Of a DNA stretch of 64,000 nucleotides, positions 38,412 through 49,596 are shown piece by piece. Source of the DNA: Allacma fusca (lineage: Eukaryota > Arthropoda > Collembola > Symphypleona > Sminthuridae); contig OX359247.1 of NCBI GenBank assembly GCA_947179485.1, forward strand, positions 12,004,588-12,068,587, written 5' to 3'. Below the pieces are notes generated by a model. It had not been told where the DNA came from. It saw only the letters and a list, made by a program, of their open reading frames with translations, and made no database searches. Positions within the stretch are counted from its first letter, which is position 1. Every line of letters begins with the position of its first letter. A program made the translations under genes and the position numbers.

Positions 38412-39353
38412 CACTGCTGCCCTATTCTATTCCGACTTGAATAGGAAAATAGGAATTTGAATAGAATTGCCGACATTTAGACAGAAATAAATCGAATAGA
38501 ATTGAATAGCTCGATTTTTGAAACTCCTAGACTAGAATAGAATAGAATATGCACCTGATGCCAAGATTAGAATTGAATAGTAAAAACAGAGAAATTCTTA
38601 TTCAAATCTGAGCCTCTGAGAATGTCATAAACAAAAAAAAAATTAACTAAAGCCCTTTGATTGCATGTGTAAAAATCATTGATACGCGATAATTTGAGGC
38701 TTCGAGTAGGGTGGCGTCAGCTAAGGCCGTCAAAGTAGGACGAATTTTGAGTTTTTTTTTAAATTTCATAATTTCTTTCAAAAAATCATCATATAAATTT
38801 CATTGAAATCGGTGCAGCAGTTTTTGAGATATCGAACGGAAGGACACACACGGACGCACAGACAAGGTTTTTTATACTAAGGGGCTGGCGCCACCCTAAA
38901 AACTAGAAATATATTTTGAGGGTAGGCATTACTTTATTAATTCAGGCCTGTTAACTGCCAATTATTGAGTACAAAATAATTATTTATACGCCCGTTTAAT
39001 TCTCTTCTGTCTGGAAGTGGCTCGTAAATTTGGTAAATATCTGTTATTTTATTATCATTGTCAATAGCATGTTGTAATTCAAGGACCTGGAAATTGGAAT
39101 TGTGAAAGAAAATGTAGTTATATTTATACAGCGCGCTTTATCCACTAGTTTTCAGCGCGCGGTTTTTAATTGCTGATGAATAGAATTTGAATAGGAATAG
39201 AATAGGAATTATCTAATTTTGTTGGAATAGGAATAGACTTGAATAGCCTCGCCAAACCTTTAGCAGAATATAATAGGACTTGAATATACAAGACTTAGTT
39301 GCAAACAGAATAGAATAGAATAGAATAGAATTAAAACTTGGCGGGCAGCAGTG
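38412..39353. mobile_element. TIR element with exact 8-bp duplication
   Basis: The termini CACTGCTGCCC and GGGCAGCAGTG are perfect inverted repeats, flanked by ATAAGAAC at 38404-38411 and again at 39354-39361. The ends carry GAATAGAATAGAA / TATTCTATTCC subterminal arrays. An 8-bp duplication points to hAT, although the CACTG terminus is not the usual CAG/TAG type. A smaller TIR element (38707-38898) is nested inside. Confidence 0.82.
38707..38898. mobile_element. nested 190-bp MITE
   Basis: The inverted termini TAGGGTGGCGTCAGC and the complement of TAGGGTGGCGCCAGC match at 14 of 15. No 8-bp duplication is visible, but both ends abut TA, so a TA-duplicating transposon is the simplest reading. 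Confidence 0.6.
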
Positions 39354-39911
39354 ATAAGAACATAAGAAGAAGGATGAAACCGGGTTAAGATCGGGCGTGG
39401 GCCTACATTTAATTTTTAGTTTGGGTTTCGGGCAGGCCAGAAATTACAAATGGCCGTCAATCTTACTAGAATAGAATTTACGCATTTACGATTATAATAT
39501 TAATGTCATTGCTATCTTCATGCTAGCTACCTAATGCACTGTAAAAACTGCGGTCAGTCCATATGCAGACTTAAATGTAAATAAACTTAGATGTACTTGA
39601 TTTCATCTTGTTACCCGGAAACTATAGATTTAATGTAAGTTTGCACAGCGGGATAACTTTCCACCTGCAGTTTTTAATGCCAGCCGGAAAGTGCTTTCGT
39701 TAACATGAATGCCGGAACAAATGAAGTACGAAATGGGTTAATCTAAGTAACACATCCATGCATAAAATGATGGACCGTTAATATTTAGGCGGTTTAGCAT
39801 GACAATAGAAGCCGCCATTTGTTGAGAAGTTACTCAAGTGCAGGGTAACTTAGTATTTGTCATTTATCTGTGCTATCAAAATAACTTGAGGAATTTTCTA
39901 ATCCCAATATA

Positions 39912-41213
39912 ATGAGTTATACAATTGTGAATGAGATTTTGGAAGATTTGAAATTTACAGATCTCTACCAACTAAAGTTCCAAGGTAAGTACTAGTGTTG
40001 GCAGATAGTATTTAAATGATATAGGACATACATATAAACTCCACAAAAAGGTAACTATACAGAGTAACTGTTATTTTAAACTGAGATGCATGTGGTTAAC
40101 TTTTTGCAGATCAACATCTTTCTGACGAGGTTATGTCAATCATTTGCGATGATGAAAAATTAAAGGAAGAAATGCGACAAATCGTCCCAAGCCTTGGCCA
40201 TCGCGTCAGCATTATAAATGCGTTCAAAGTCAAAACGCAGGTCACCAAGCAGGTAACTGAATGTTCTTTATGTCCATTAAAAATTTAACTAAACTGGGTC
40301 TCATTATGGACACATCTAAAACGATCACATCAAGTTAATTCCAAATGCCGTAAGTTTGTTTGCCAACAACAGGAGCTGCATGTATTATTTGTTCATTTTG
40401 TGCACAATTATTTCCTACTTCAAAAATTAGCATTAAATATCAATTAATTATACTTTTCTTGTACCCTTCAGATCCAATTTGATTTCAACTTATGTTATCC
40501 ACTTGTATCGGACAATCTTTCTACAAAATGGAACGAGATGGCTGTGAAGATTTACGAATAATTTAATTCAGCAAAGAAATCTCTGCTCGTATTTGGAGTT
40601 ACTGCGGATGCTACAGGTTGTATGATTTTTTGCTACTTAAGTATTGTCAATGTTATTTTAGTTTACATAATTTCTTGGACTACAACTAATGCTTTATTTC
40701 TCTCGCAGGTTTGGATATTTCAAAGGCTGCCTTTTTTATGTTAGCAGCGCTAAATCGGTCTAAAACTAAGAAAGTCACTCAGGTGGACAGCGTCAAATCG
40801 TTTATTGAAGTAGTTAATGTGAGTATTATATTTATTCTATATGCAATTATGAATAGTTTTTGAACCTGAACAAGTTCTAAAATCCACGAATTAATTTCTT
40901 ACAGCCATTGGTGGATGTCGATGCATTAGCTCATGATTGTTGCTCAAAATCTGCAAGGGTAATTTGGAAGGGTCACCTAGCAGATTTGAATCTCCAGGAA
41001 TATTTTGTAATATTCGAAAACCGAGCTTTAAAAGAAGACACATTATTGTCGGCTGTCGACCTGGCATTCAAAACTTACTACGTGTTCAACATCCCTTTTC
41101 CCCAAACCTGCGCCGGAACCTGGCAGTTTATAGATTATTGCGTTTACGAAATGTGCCAGAAAGGACCATTACCCTCCATTGTGTCTGAACTTTCGGCATT
41201 TATGACTTCTTAA
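39912..41213 (+). pseudogene. SAM-domain gene with one in-frame stop
   Basis: Five exons fit one frame: 39912-39984, 40110-40252, 40472-40616, 40709-40818 and 40905-41213. All have consensus GT/AG and matching phases, with AATAAA at 41237, 24 bases after the stop. Exons 1-2 encode a SAM domain: FTDLYQLKFQDQHLSDEVM, then IVPSLGHRVSIINAF. The remaining ~185 codons match no family I recognise. At 40559-40561 (codon 102 of 260) a TAA interrupts an otherwise open frame; no alternative splice removes it without shifting frame. It could be a recent pseudogene, a null allele, an assembly error, readthrough, or a gene whose short product is the SAM domain alone. Intact splice sites and frame elsewhere argue against long decay. 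SAM domains mediate protein oligomerisation or RNA binding. Confidence 0.6.
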
Positions 41214-41242
41214 TATTTGATTCATTTTTCATTATTAATAAA

Positions 41243-41989
41243 ACTAGCAACTGAAAACAACATTTTTCATCCTTTCAATATTCGTCATGAACGGGGCTTT
41301 TGACCTTTTTAATTAAGTATCCATGGCCACGATCGTTTTAGACCTGGAGGCATCCATAAATTCGCACATATATGAAGGTGGAGCATAGCTATCTGGTATA
41401 TATTCCTGCATGGATCCATACTGATTAGATAGCCTATGTGTCCTTGTTTTATTCATATTACAGAAATACTCAATACTATCCCGGCTATGCAGAAACAATC
41501 CAGGTATAACTTGTACTCATCCGGACTTATTACTGCTTGATCCGCATTGCCGGATGAAATTCATCCTGGCCATTATATGTGCTCCCTGCCTTCTTGTCCA
41601 TGCATAAATTTTTTACCGAACATGAAGAAACTCAGCCTGGATTTTTAAGAGTGTGGATCACATCATTTGTAAAGGTGCTAGTTGTGCGTATGCTGTTATT
41701 GACAAAATAAATCATTATCATTATCATTTGAAACAGATATGTCGCTTGATATTCATATGAATGCTAAAGAATCGTTCATTATGTTTAATACATCTTAAAC
41801 ATTTTGAAATGATCCCTTCCTCTTGATAATTTATGTCCGAAAATTTCCAGAGCCAATAATAAATATCTCCATAAGTGCACGTTTATTGAATGTGGTGAGT
41901 TGGGATGGATATTATATGTAAAGATAATAGAATATGTAAACAAAGGTTTCCCAGCGGTTTCGATTGTTACTCAAAACTCAAAAGTCAGT
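41243..41989. other. non-coding spacer
   Basis: Downstream of the SAM-domain gene; no gene or strong repeat seen. Confidence 0.4.
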
Positions 41990-42217
41990 TTTTCATTGGG
42001 TTTTTAAACCATTTAATGATCGGGTTTTTATCGGGTTCGGGTCGTAAAAAATTTTGGAGACCGGGTTTTTAACGGTTTGGGTCTTCATAGAATTTAAGGT
42101 GCATAAAACAGGCCGGGGTGAATATTCAATGTTTAGCCCGGTGGCTCGGGTTATGTAAGTCCTTTTTCGGGTTTCTTCCAGGTTCGGGCCTGAAGTCAAG
42201 CCCGAATCCCACCTCTA
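41990..42217. mobile_element. one end of a hAT-like element
   Basis: The right edge, read on the minus strand, starts TAGAGGTGGGATTCGGGC, a typical hAT-type terminus. It is preceded by CGGGTTTTTA / CGGGTTCGGG subterminal motifs. I could not find the opposite terminus or a target duplication, so the copy looks truncated. Confidence 0.5.
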
Positions 42218-44049
42218 TTTCATATGTACGGGGTTGGCCGCAATATTGTAATTATTTAATATTATTAATAAAAAATTGTTATGAATTTTATTTATTTTTA
42301 CAAAAAATTAAAAACAACATTAATATAAAAATAATCTTAAAATTATTAACAAAAAAATTTAATAATAATAAAAACTAAATTCCATTGTTTAAAAAAATAT
42401 CAAGTTTTAGTTTCATGTCCGTCAATCTTAAAGTTTCCTTTAGACGCAGTTTTTTCCCAGGTGCGTAGATTTTAAAAAGAAACGCTGGGAAATAGTTGCC
42501 TATAGTTGCACGTACCCATAACCCATATGTACATTGTTATTGTTTTGATTTATCATATACGCTTCCTAAATACAACACTCCTCTGCTCGCAATAAGCTGA
42601 AGGACGAAGGACGAAACATTTGTTAGCTCATGTTGGGTCTTGCGCACAACCACCATAAAATTGAAATAGTGAAGGAGCGAGGTTTAATTATCAACACTTC
42701 ATGTGTCGGGATACAATTTCTCTTTCAGAAAAGCTAATGTCGATCATCATACGACATTTGATGTGACTAAAAGTTTTTGCTGACATAATAGGAAATCTTT
42801 TGAAGAAAAAATTACCAGCGTATAACTTTACGTGTGTTGTGTGGTCGTGTTGTTGTGTAATAAGGGCAAATACGGAGTAGACAGAGTTCGAGATTTTTGT
42901 CCAGGGAAACTAAGTTGCAAATTGTATTTGTAGTAATAGTAAGTTTTGATATCATTACATTTTTGCTCATTTTGGTAGTGTAAACAATTTGCAAGGTCAA
43001 TGATCGTGCTCTTTCTAACTATACAACACAACTGTAACATCTTAATTGTGAATTGAGGAAATTTCAGTTCAAGGAGATGACCAAATAGCAATGGTCACCA
43101 TTCGTATATTTAGCTCACTTCTTTTTAGTATAACTACTATAGTTTATACAAAATGCAAATCAGCTGTTTAAAAATCTGAATTATGGTTGAATGGTAATGA
43201 TTTGAACACTTGAAGGGGATCTTACAAGTATCTACCCGAAGTAGTTGCTTTGATGTATTATTGTTAGTACGGGACTCGAATTTTCTGTGAAAGTTATAAT
43301 ATTTGTTTGTGATGGAATAATTAGCAACATGGCATTCGGATTCTTTCCAGTAGGTATTTCCTGTTGCTTGATTGTGTTTTGTAGTGACTTCTTCCTAAAA
43401 GGTGTCATTATTACATAGATAGTGGAGAGGCTGAGGATGCAGTATTTTTAACTATTATGGTTGGATCAGAAATAGCAGTTTGTGAGTTGGAACACTGGAT
43501 ATGTAGGGATAGAATTATTGATTGTTAGTGGCAGTGGCTCTGGCTGGTTAGGGTATTTGGGTTAAAATAATTACCAGTCGAATGAAATAATATTTTATAG
43601 GGAGACCAACCAAGGTTCTCTTTTGTCTTAAGTTGTAGTGTTGAGGTTGAGAGTAGACAGGAGTGAGTTGCGGTGAGAGTGACATTAAACTGCGGAGAAG
43701 TTATTGATTTATTGTTAGAATCGAATGACACTTATGGGAATCTATGCTGCACGTACCTAAAGTTTTGGTTCGTCTTGAGTCGTCATTTATTATATATTAT
43801 AATTTAGATTTTAAGTGCGTATGTCGAATGATTTGGCAGGCGTATGTATACCTATATGTATGTGTTGTGCATACTGCGCGTCTGTTGTGTGTGTAAAATA
43901 AATCTTCGGTTTTTGGGGGCTGTATGTGTAGCAGGAAAGTCTGTGGAGGTATTAAAGTAGGTTATGTCAGACGATAAGCATGGATGTGTGAATGTTATTT
44001 TGTAATGTTAATTTTGTTGTATATTTCACAGGTGCGTCAGTAGATCAGA
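42218..44049. other. spacer upstream of the CENP-A candidate
   Basis: No coding signal. The end of this stretch has a pyrimidine/AG acceptor (TATTTCACAG at 44022-44031) 18 bases before the CENP-A ATG, suggesting a 5' UTR intron. Confidence 0.4.
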
Positions 44050-44982
44050 ATGCCTAGATTAACTGGGCAAGGTTTGCCTCCTACTCGTCAGGTTGCAAAA
44101 AAGTCTACAGCGAGACCTCCCCGCGGTAGAGTCCCTCGTGAGCCAAGTCCGGTAGCCAGTGAAGAAAGTGATGATGATTCGTCGAATGGGGGTGGTCAGC
44201 TACAAAGAACTAGAGCTCAGCAGCGAACGCCAGTGTCTGCTAAGTCTAGGTCGCCGAAAAAGACCAGACCAAGCCCCTACAAAGTACGTATTCGGGATCC
44301 GTCCGATCATCACTTCCATCGAAAAGGGGTGAGGCGTAACTATACTGAAGACTCTGCAGTGACCAGGAGACCAAGGCGTTATAGGTGATTTGAGCTGTCG
44401 TGGGCTATTTTAGGAGTATATTTGCCTTGTTGAGTTGAATAAATGAATGCGTTGTTCTAGAAGGCACTTTTTAGCACATTTATGTATAATAATTATTATT
44501 ATTACAATTATAATAAATATTTTTTCAGACCTGGCTTGTTGGCCCTCCAGGAAATCAGAAAATATCAGCGAACAACGGAGTTATTAATACCAAAATTGCC
44601 TTTTCAGCGTTTGGTTAGGGAGGTGATGCAGAAATTCAAGACTGACTTCAGATTCCAGTCAGCTGCCCTGGCCGCTCTCCAGGTTTGCTTCATATAATTA
44701 CTGATTATTCAATTTTGCTGCAGAATAATAATTTTCTAAATTAAAAATGTACTATGATCATATAATGGGATAAACTTTTATTGTTGAGTTTTAAACTGTA
44801 TTATATTCCATAGTAAAATAAACGTAACATTTCTTTCACTAATTTAGGAAGCTTCGGAGGCTTACTTGGTCCAGTTATTTGAAGATGTCAATCTTGCATG
44901 CATACATGCCCGCCGGGTCACCATTATGCCGAGAGATGTTCACCTTGCTCGAAGAATTAGAGGGGATCACAATCGCTACTAA
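44050..44982 (+). CDS. centromeric histone H3 variant (CENP-A) candidate
   Basis: Three exons join in frame: 44050-44384, 44529-44682 and 44848-44982. Donors are GTGATT and GTTTGC; the product is 207 residues. Residues ~112-207 are an H3 histone fold: [54 protein letters not shown], then [20 protein letters not shown]. The first ~111 residues are unlike canonical H3: no ARTKQTARKS tail, many Ser/Pro/Arg and an acidic SEESDDDSS stretch. Introns, single copy, divergent long tail and changed alpha-N/alpha-2 positions (S in place of the H3 Cys in QEACEAY, Q in ALxEIR) are all typical of CENP-A and not of replicative H3. Against this, loop 1 lacks the insertion common in CENP-A proteins, so a non-centromeric H3 variant remains possible. 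CENP-A replaces H3 in centromeric nucleosomes and specifies the kinetochore site. AATAAA lies near 45233. Confidence 0.82.
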
Positions 44983-46665
44983 TGTACAAAAATAACGTTG
45001 TATAACACCTTTCGTGTATCAGATGCATTTTACTGTTTCCGTGTCCACATAATTCCATACAAAAACCATCGCGAAGAGAATCGTACCCCAATATTTGAAG
45101 TGTTGTTTAAGTATTGTAACTACTCTTTTCTCTGGTTTCTCTTCACGCTTTCATAAGTTAATACACAGTTTCATTAATTTTGATCAGAATTGGACTGGCT
45201 ACTGACTATTACTCACAGTTGCTCAGATACTGAATAAAGTTTATTTCTTGGTGTCGTTTATATTTATGCATGGTGTTATAATATGAGTGGCTTTATTTTT
45301 CAGTTTTCACATTAAAAAGTCTATGTACGGTATTAATTTGAGCTGTTTGAGTAATTGGATGAAAAGATCTAAATAATTATTAAGTTACTGTGGCTGTTGT
45401 GTTAAAGTAAAATAATTATTATTGTTTTAAAATATTTGCACGAGGCAAAGTTTCTACGTAAAACTAAATGTGCTATATGTATATTCTAATGTCATGACAG
45501 CAATGTTATTACATATACGATTGTACTCTACCGTTAATTGACACTGTATGTTGTACGGTACATATGTAAGACGGCATAAACCAAGGTTTATTACAAACTA
45601 TATGCTACTCTGTAACACTGCATACATATACATAATTTGTGACTTTAGTAAGTGTTGGGACATTTTCACACCTGAAACACAAAATACGTGTAAATATGCA
45701 ACACATTTAGTTTTGTAGCATAGACTTCCAAAGAATATTTTAAGTATTAATGTTTTCGGATTTGTATAGAATGAATGTGCTGCATAGCAGGTGTTTTTAT
45801 TCCTTTATTTGTCATTTCACCTTCATGTATTTAAAAGGGTCTTACTATAAGGGACAAATGTTTGTGGAGCGTACAAAAGAGTAATAATACAAGGTTGAAG
45901 TTGATGCAAAACAGTTAAAATCTAATTATGTATTATATTTGTGGAGAATATACAAAGTGTAATTGTTTTATTTTAGTTAATATTTAGTAACAATTATTAC
46001 CGTTTGGTATAATAAAAACATACTGTATGATTACTTCCGTTTCTGGCGCGTATCTCTGTTTGTTATTAGCGCTGAATCAACGGAGGCGTAAAAAAACTCA
46101 TGTTAATTACTTACTTAAAAACTTCCTTCAACGTTTGTTTCATATCAACAAAGTGACAATGAATAAATTAGGAATGGCATTTTACGACAATTTCCATACC
46201 ATGTCTTGCAAAGTGCTCTTGTCTTTATATGGTCAACAGACAGAGACATCTCTAAAAAGATTTTTAGTATTAATACCACGTTTTGTAAGTACTGTTTGGT
46301 GTTTTTTAGTAGTTTCATACTTTGTTTACAAAGGCGCCTGCAGGCGCAGGCAGGCTGTTCCAAAAAATTGAGAATATGAAATGAACCATTCCGCATTCAC
46401 TTCCTATGACTATACCAATCTCATTCATACGACCTATCACCTATAACCCTAAAACGCGACAATACATGAATACAAGCGGCTTTGTGCATTTTTTGTATCC
46501 TTTCAGTTCAATCAAACTTCAATTTTCTACTAAACCTCACATAACTTTATTTTGTGTTCATGTTTTCAACAAATATTCTGTTGTGCTGAAGCCTCTTAAT
46601 TTACTAATCATATTAGCCTGATGTGATTGTTCTAATAATAATTTTTGTTAATTATCTTTCAACAG
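44983..46665. other. 3' flank of CENP-A candidate and spacer
   Basis: Contains the CENP-A poly(A) signal near 45233. A GC-rich self-complementary patch at 46334-46356 (GCGCCTGCAGGCGC) lies inside AT-rich DNA and resembles the hairpins at 34-36 kb. The overlapping 114-codon frame at 46027-46371 has no recognisable content. Confidence 0.35.
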
Positions 46666-46932
46666 CTTCAAAACGTTGCGTTGGTGAACGTGTAAGTACG
46701 TACATATGTCATTATGGTATTGCCGTGCTTGGTCCTTTTTTGAGGTATGAAAGTAACCTTGGAACACTCATGTCATCATCGTCAGCGGTGGTTCCTACAA
46801 GTCTTTTTCTGATCTGATTTAATTGCCAGGTCAAATTAAGCTTCGAAGTGGATTCTGTCCAAATCAGCATCTACAGTCCAGAATAAAACTGCTATTGTTC
46901 GGAAAGTGGAATTTCTGGATCCAGTAAAAGCT
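46666..46932 (+). other. probable 5' UTR exons of the downstream membrane-protein gene
   Basis: A short exon-like piece, 46666-46691, is bounded by TTTCAACAG and a consensus GTAAGT. A good acceptor (AATTGCCAG) ends at 46829. Joined, they carry a short frame ending TAA at 46882-46884 (VKLSFEVDSVQISIYSPE), upstream of and out of frame with the main ATG. It may be an upstream ORF. Confidence 0.35.
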
Positions 46933-48703
46933 ATGAAGGATTTTATGGTATTTTTGGTGGCCCTCACCATCGTCATCTTCTGTCTCGTCATGCTCTACAC
47001 CTGCTGTAACTTCTGGTTCAATACACGGAATTCCCTTACAGTTGATGTTTACCCCGTCGTGGAGCTCAGCCGACCCTCCTATGTCCGAGAAACCAATAAG
47101 GCCACCTTTGTCAGCGTCTTCTATAGCTCCAATGAGATCACACTGCAGAATGAATTGAATGAAATCCCGAAATCAAAAGGGAAGGCAACGCCACCCCCGG
47201 AGGACTCATCTCCCACGGATTCTCAAAAGGTCGACACTCCTGGAACGGAAGGGTCATCAGAGCCAAAGAAGAAGGAGCAGAAGCAGGAGAAACCCAAGAC
47301 GATGGAGAGTATACAAGCGGGACACATGGTGAAACCCTGGACTTCTGCAGAATTGGGATGCGAACTAGCCATAGGTGTCCATGCTAATGAGGATAGGATT
47401 GCAGGATACTGTCTAGATCTGAGAAATAAAACTTGTGAATTTTATTCGTATGAAACCTTCCGGCTTCCGTGGACTTTACAGGAGGTGATCAGGGGAAATA
47501 AGACAGCTGATGAGCCAGGGGATGATGTGGATGGGAGCACAAGTAGCAAGGTGGATAAAAAATGGTTGAGTGAGTGTCAGTCAAAAAATTTGATGTTTGC
47601 TTTGATTCTTTGGGAGGATAAAATCAAGGAATTGAAGAAATTCAAACTGTACACGGATGATGATACAAGTCGACGACCCACGAATGAGTATGGGAAGAGA
47701 GTCCGGGGACTTTTGGCACATATGGAGGAGTGTGAGAAACTGTACAAAGTCAATACCATGATTGTTGTAAACGGTAGTATGACCGATAAGTACATCAGGT
47801 ATATTCAGCCCGCTGTGGAATTGTCCAAGTTGAGACTGCCGTTTTTTGCGGATTATATCGCTGGAGCTTATGGAATTGAACGATTTGATGGGACTCATGA
47901 ATATGCTGTAAGGGTACTTGCCGGGTTTTAATTTTAGTACAGAGGAAATATGATTTCAAAATGCATCAAGTTAGTTTACTTCGAAACACATTACAGAAGC
48001 GAATGTATCTAATGGACTTTATTTTATTTTAGGGCGATGATGAAGAGGATGGGAAGGAAGGGAAGAAATCTATGATGTATTATACCACCAAATATTTTGA
48101 GACCTTCTTGCTCACGGTAGATATTGCTGTTGTTGTAAACGTTGTTCTGAGGTTGCTTGATTCCTGCTTTCACTCTGAACCGGAGGCCGGAGGGCTGAAA
48201 GAGGAATAGTATCTGATGCTAATATGTAAATATGTACTAACACAGAATTGCTTCATTGTGATATTTAATCTTTTTTTTTTCAGGTAAAAAGACGGGTTTT
48301 AAATTGGAAGCTCAACCCTTGCTACCAGTGTCGATTTGGAATATCTAGGTCTCCATCGTTGCAGAGCATACAGGTTTCTGCTTCTAATAGCAAGCTAGGT
48401 CAACCCGTTTTGAGTAAGACAGGGCGTGAGGGGTCTAAACATTCCACAATGAGTAAAGCTCCAGCCTCTAGTTTGAATAGGAAGTATCAGAAGTCCCAAT
48501 TCCCGACTTTCAAGTGGAAGAGAAGTGATTCACATGAGCATGAGAAGTACTCCAAAAAACACTGTCATGACTTGGATCCAAGTGCCCCACCTGATTCTGA
48601 AGATAGCTTGAGTACCTCAAGTAAGACCACTTCTGGAGACTATGCTACGTCTAACAATAAGTCTAACTCTAGCAGCAAGGGAAACTTACGATTTTTTCGG
48701 TAG
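46933..48703 (+). CDS. single-pass membrane protein, unrecognised
   Basis: Three exons join at phase 0: 46933-47907, 48033-48116 and 48284-48703, giving 492 residues. I start at the ATG at 46933; the frame is open further upstream but without an ATG. Residues ~4-29 are a strong hydrophobic segment (FMVFLVALTIVIFCLVMLYT), likely a signal anchor. Then come ~55 residues ending in a Lys/Glu/Pro-rich linker (residues ~75-120), and a mixed alpha/beta-looking region to ~325. That region has six cysteines (e.g. GCELAIG, AGYCLDLRNKTCEF, LSECQSK, HMEECEKL) and several N-x-S/T sites. A short acidic/basic exon follows, then a Ser-rich, basic, probably disordered C-terminus (~139 residues). I recognise no family. 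The C-terminal CYQC could be a small metal or disulfide site. Codon use and clean splicing make it a real gene. Confidence 0.75.
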
Positions 48704-49249
48704 GATGTAGGATTGATTATTTTTGAAACTTCTTTGTTCCTTTAAATTTTGTATATGGGTTGTGACTAGGCTGTATAGTGCAATGCTTGTAATGTGTCGT
48801 ACGAAAACCATAATCTCACCTTTTCGTTGTATGAGTTATATGAATTTTGTTGTTGATATTCTTAATTGTTCACTTTTATCTATATTAGTTATTGCGTAAT
48901 CGTTAGTAATTTTAACATTATTATATCGAAGGATTAATTTAGAGGAAATCGAAATTTAGAGGGGAAAGACAATTTTATTTCGTTGTATGTATACTTGAAG
49001 CACGATATCAACATTTTGTGTGACGTCATTATAAGAAGTAACGGAGTTTAACTCAAGTCAACTTCATTTTCAAGACTTGATGTGGACTGATTTTGGACTT
49101 AGAAACGAGTATTATCGCTATGAATAATATACACATTATTAGCCTTGTCGCGAACACAGTATGTATTATGTATAGAATAATGTTGCTATTGATTATGCCA
49201 TTTCTGAAACCCGTAGTTAAATACTTTTAAAAATGACAGATAGTAAGAA
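48704..49249. other. 3' flank
   Basis: Lies downstream of the membrane-protein gene and ends at the duplicated RNase T2 fragment. No further gene seen. Confidence 0.35.
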
Positions 49250-49498
49250 TATTTTAGACCTGATTGTTTTGGTAATTTTTGTACATAAGTAGATATTGAT
49301 TAAAGTGACTTGGAACATTTTTGTTTAAAAAAGGTATAGTACAAATTATTAAAGCTTTTATCTAGTTCGATTATTATAGCCGTATAAAATCCAATGTCCT
49401 ACCACCTGTAGGGCATTAGACCGTAGCACCGTAATCACCATTATGTTGCAATTCGGACTCACCCCCTCCTGAGCAATCTATTGGTTCGAATGACCAAA
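49250..49498 (-). pseudogene. tandem copy of the RNase T2 last-exon end
   Basis: This ~250-bp segment repeats 49499-49738 with scattered changes; compare TTAGACCTGATTGTTTTGG with TTAGACCTGATTATTTTGG, and CTATTGGTTCGAATGACC with CTATTGGTTCAAATGACC. On the minus strand it encodes FEPIDCSGGGESELQHNGDY, matching FEPIDCSHDRESELQRSGDY of the gene. A TAA then replaces a Lys codon after GDYGATV. It is a direct tandem duplication of the end of the RNase T2 coding exon plus 3' flank, now decayed. Confidence 0.8.
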
Positions 49499-49596
49499 AT
49501 TTTTAGACCTGATTATTTTGGTAATTTTCATGCTTAAGTAGCAATTAATTAAGGTGACTTGGAACAGTTTTGTTAAAAAAGTATAAGTAAAAATTA

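Noticed and set aside
42218..42378. Asn/Lys-rich frame after the hAT-like end
   Set aside because: AT-rich low-complexity translation with no domain content.
46027..46371. 114-codon plus-strand frame
   Set aside because: Ends in a GC-rich palindromic repeat and has no protein-like conservation pattern.
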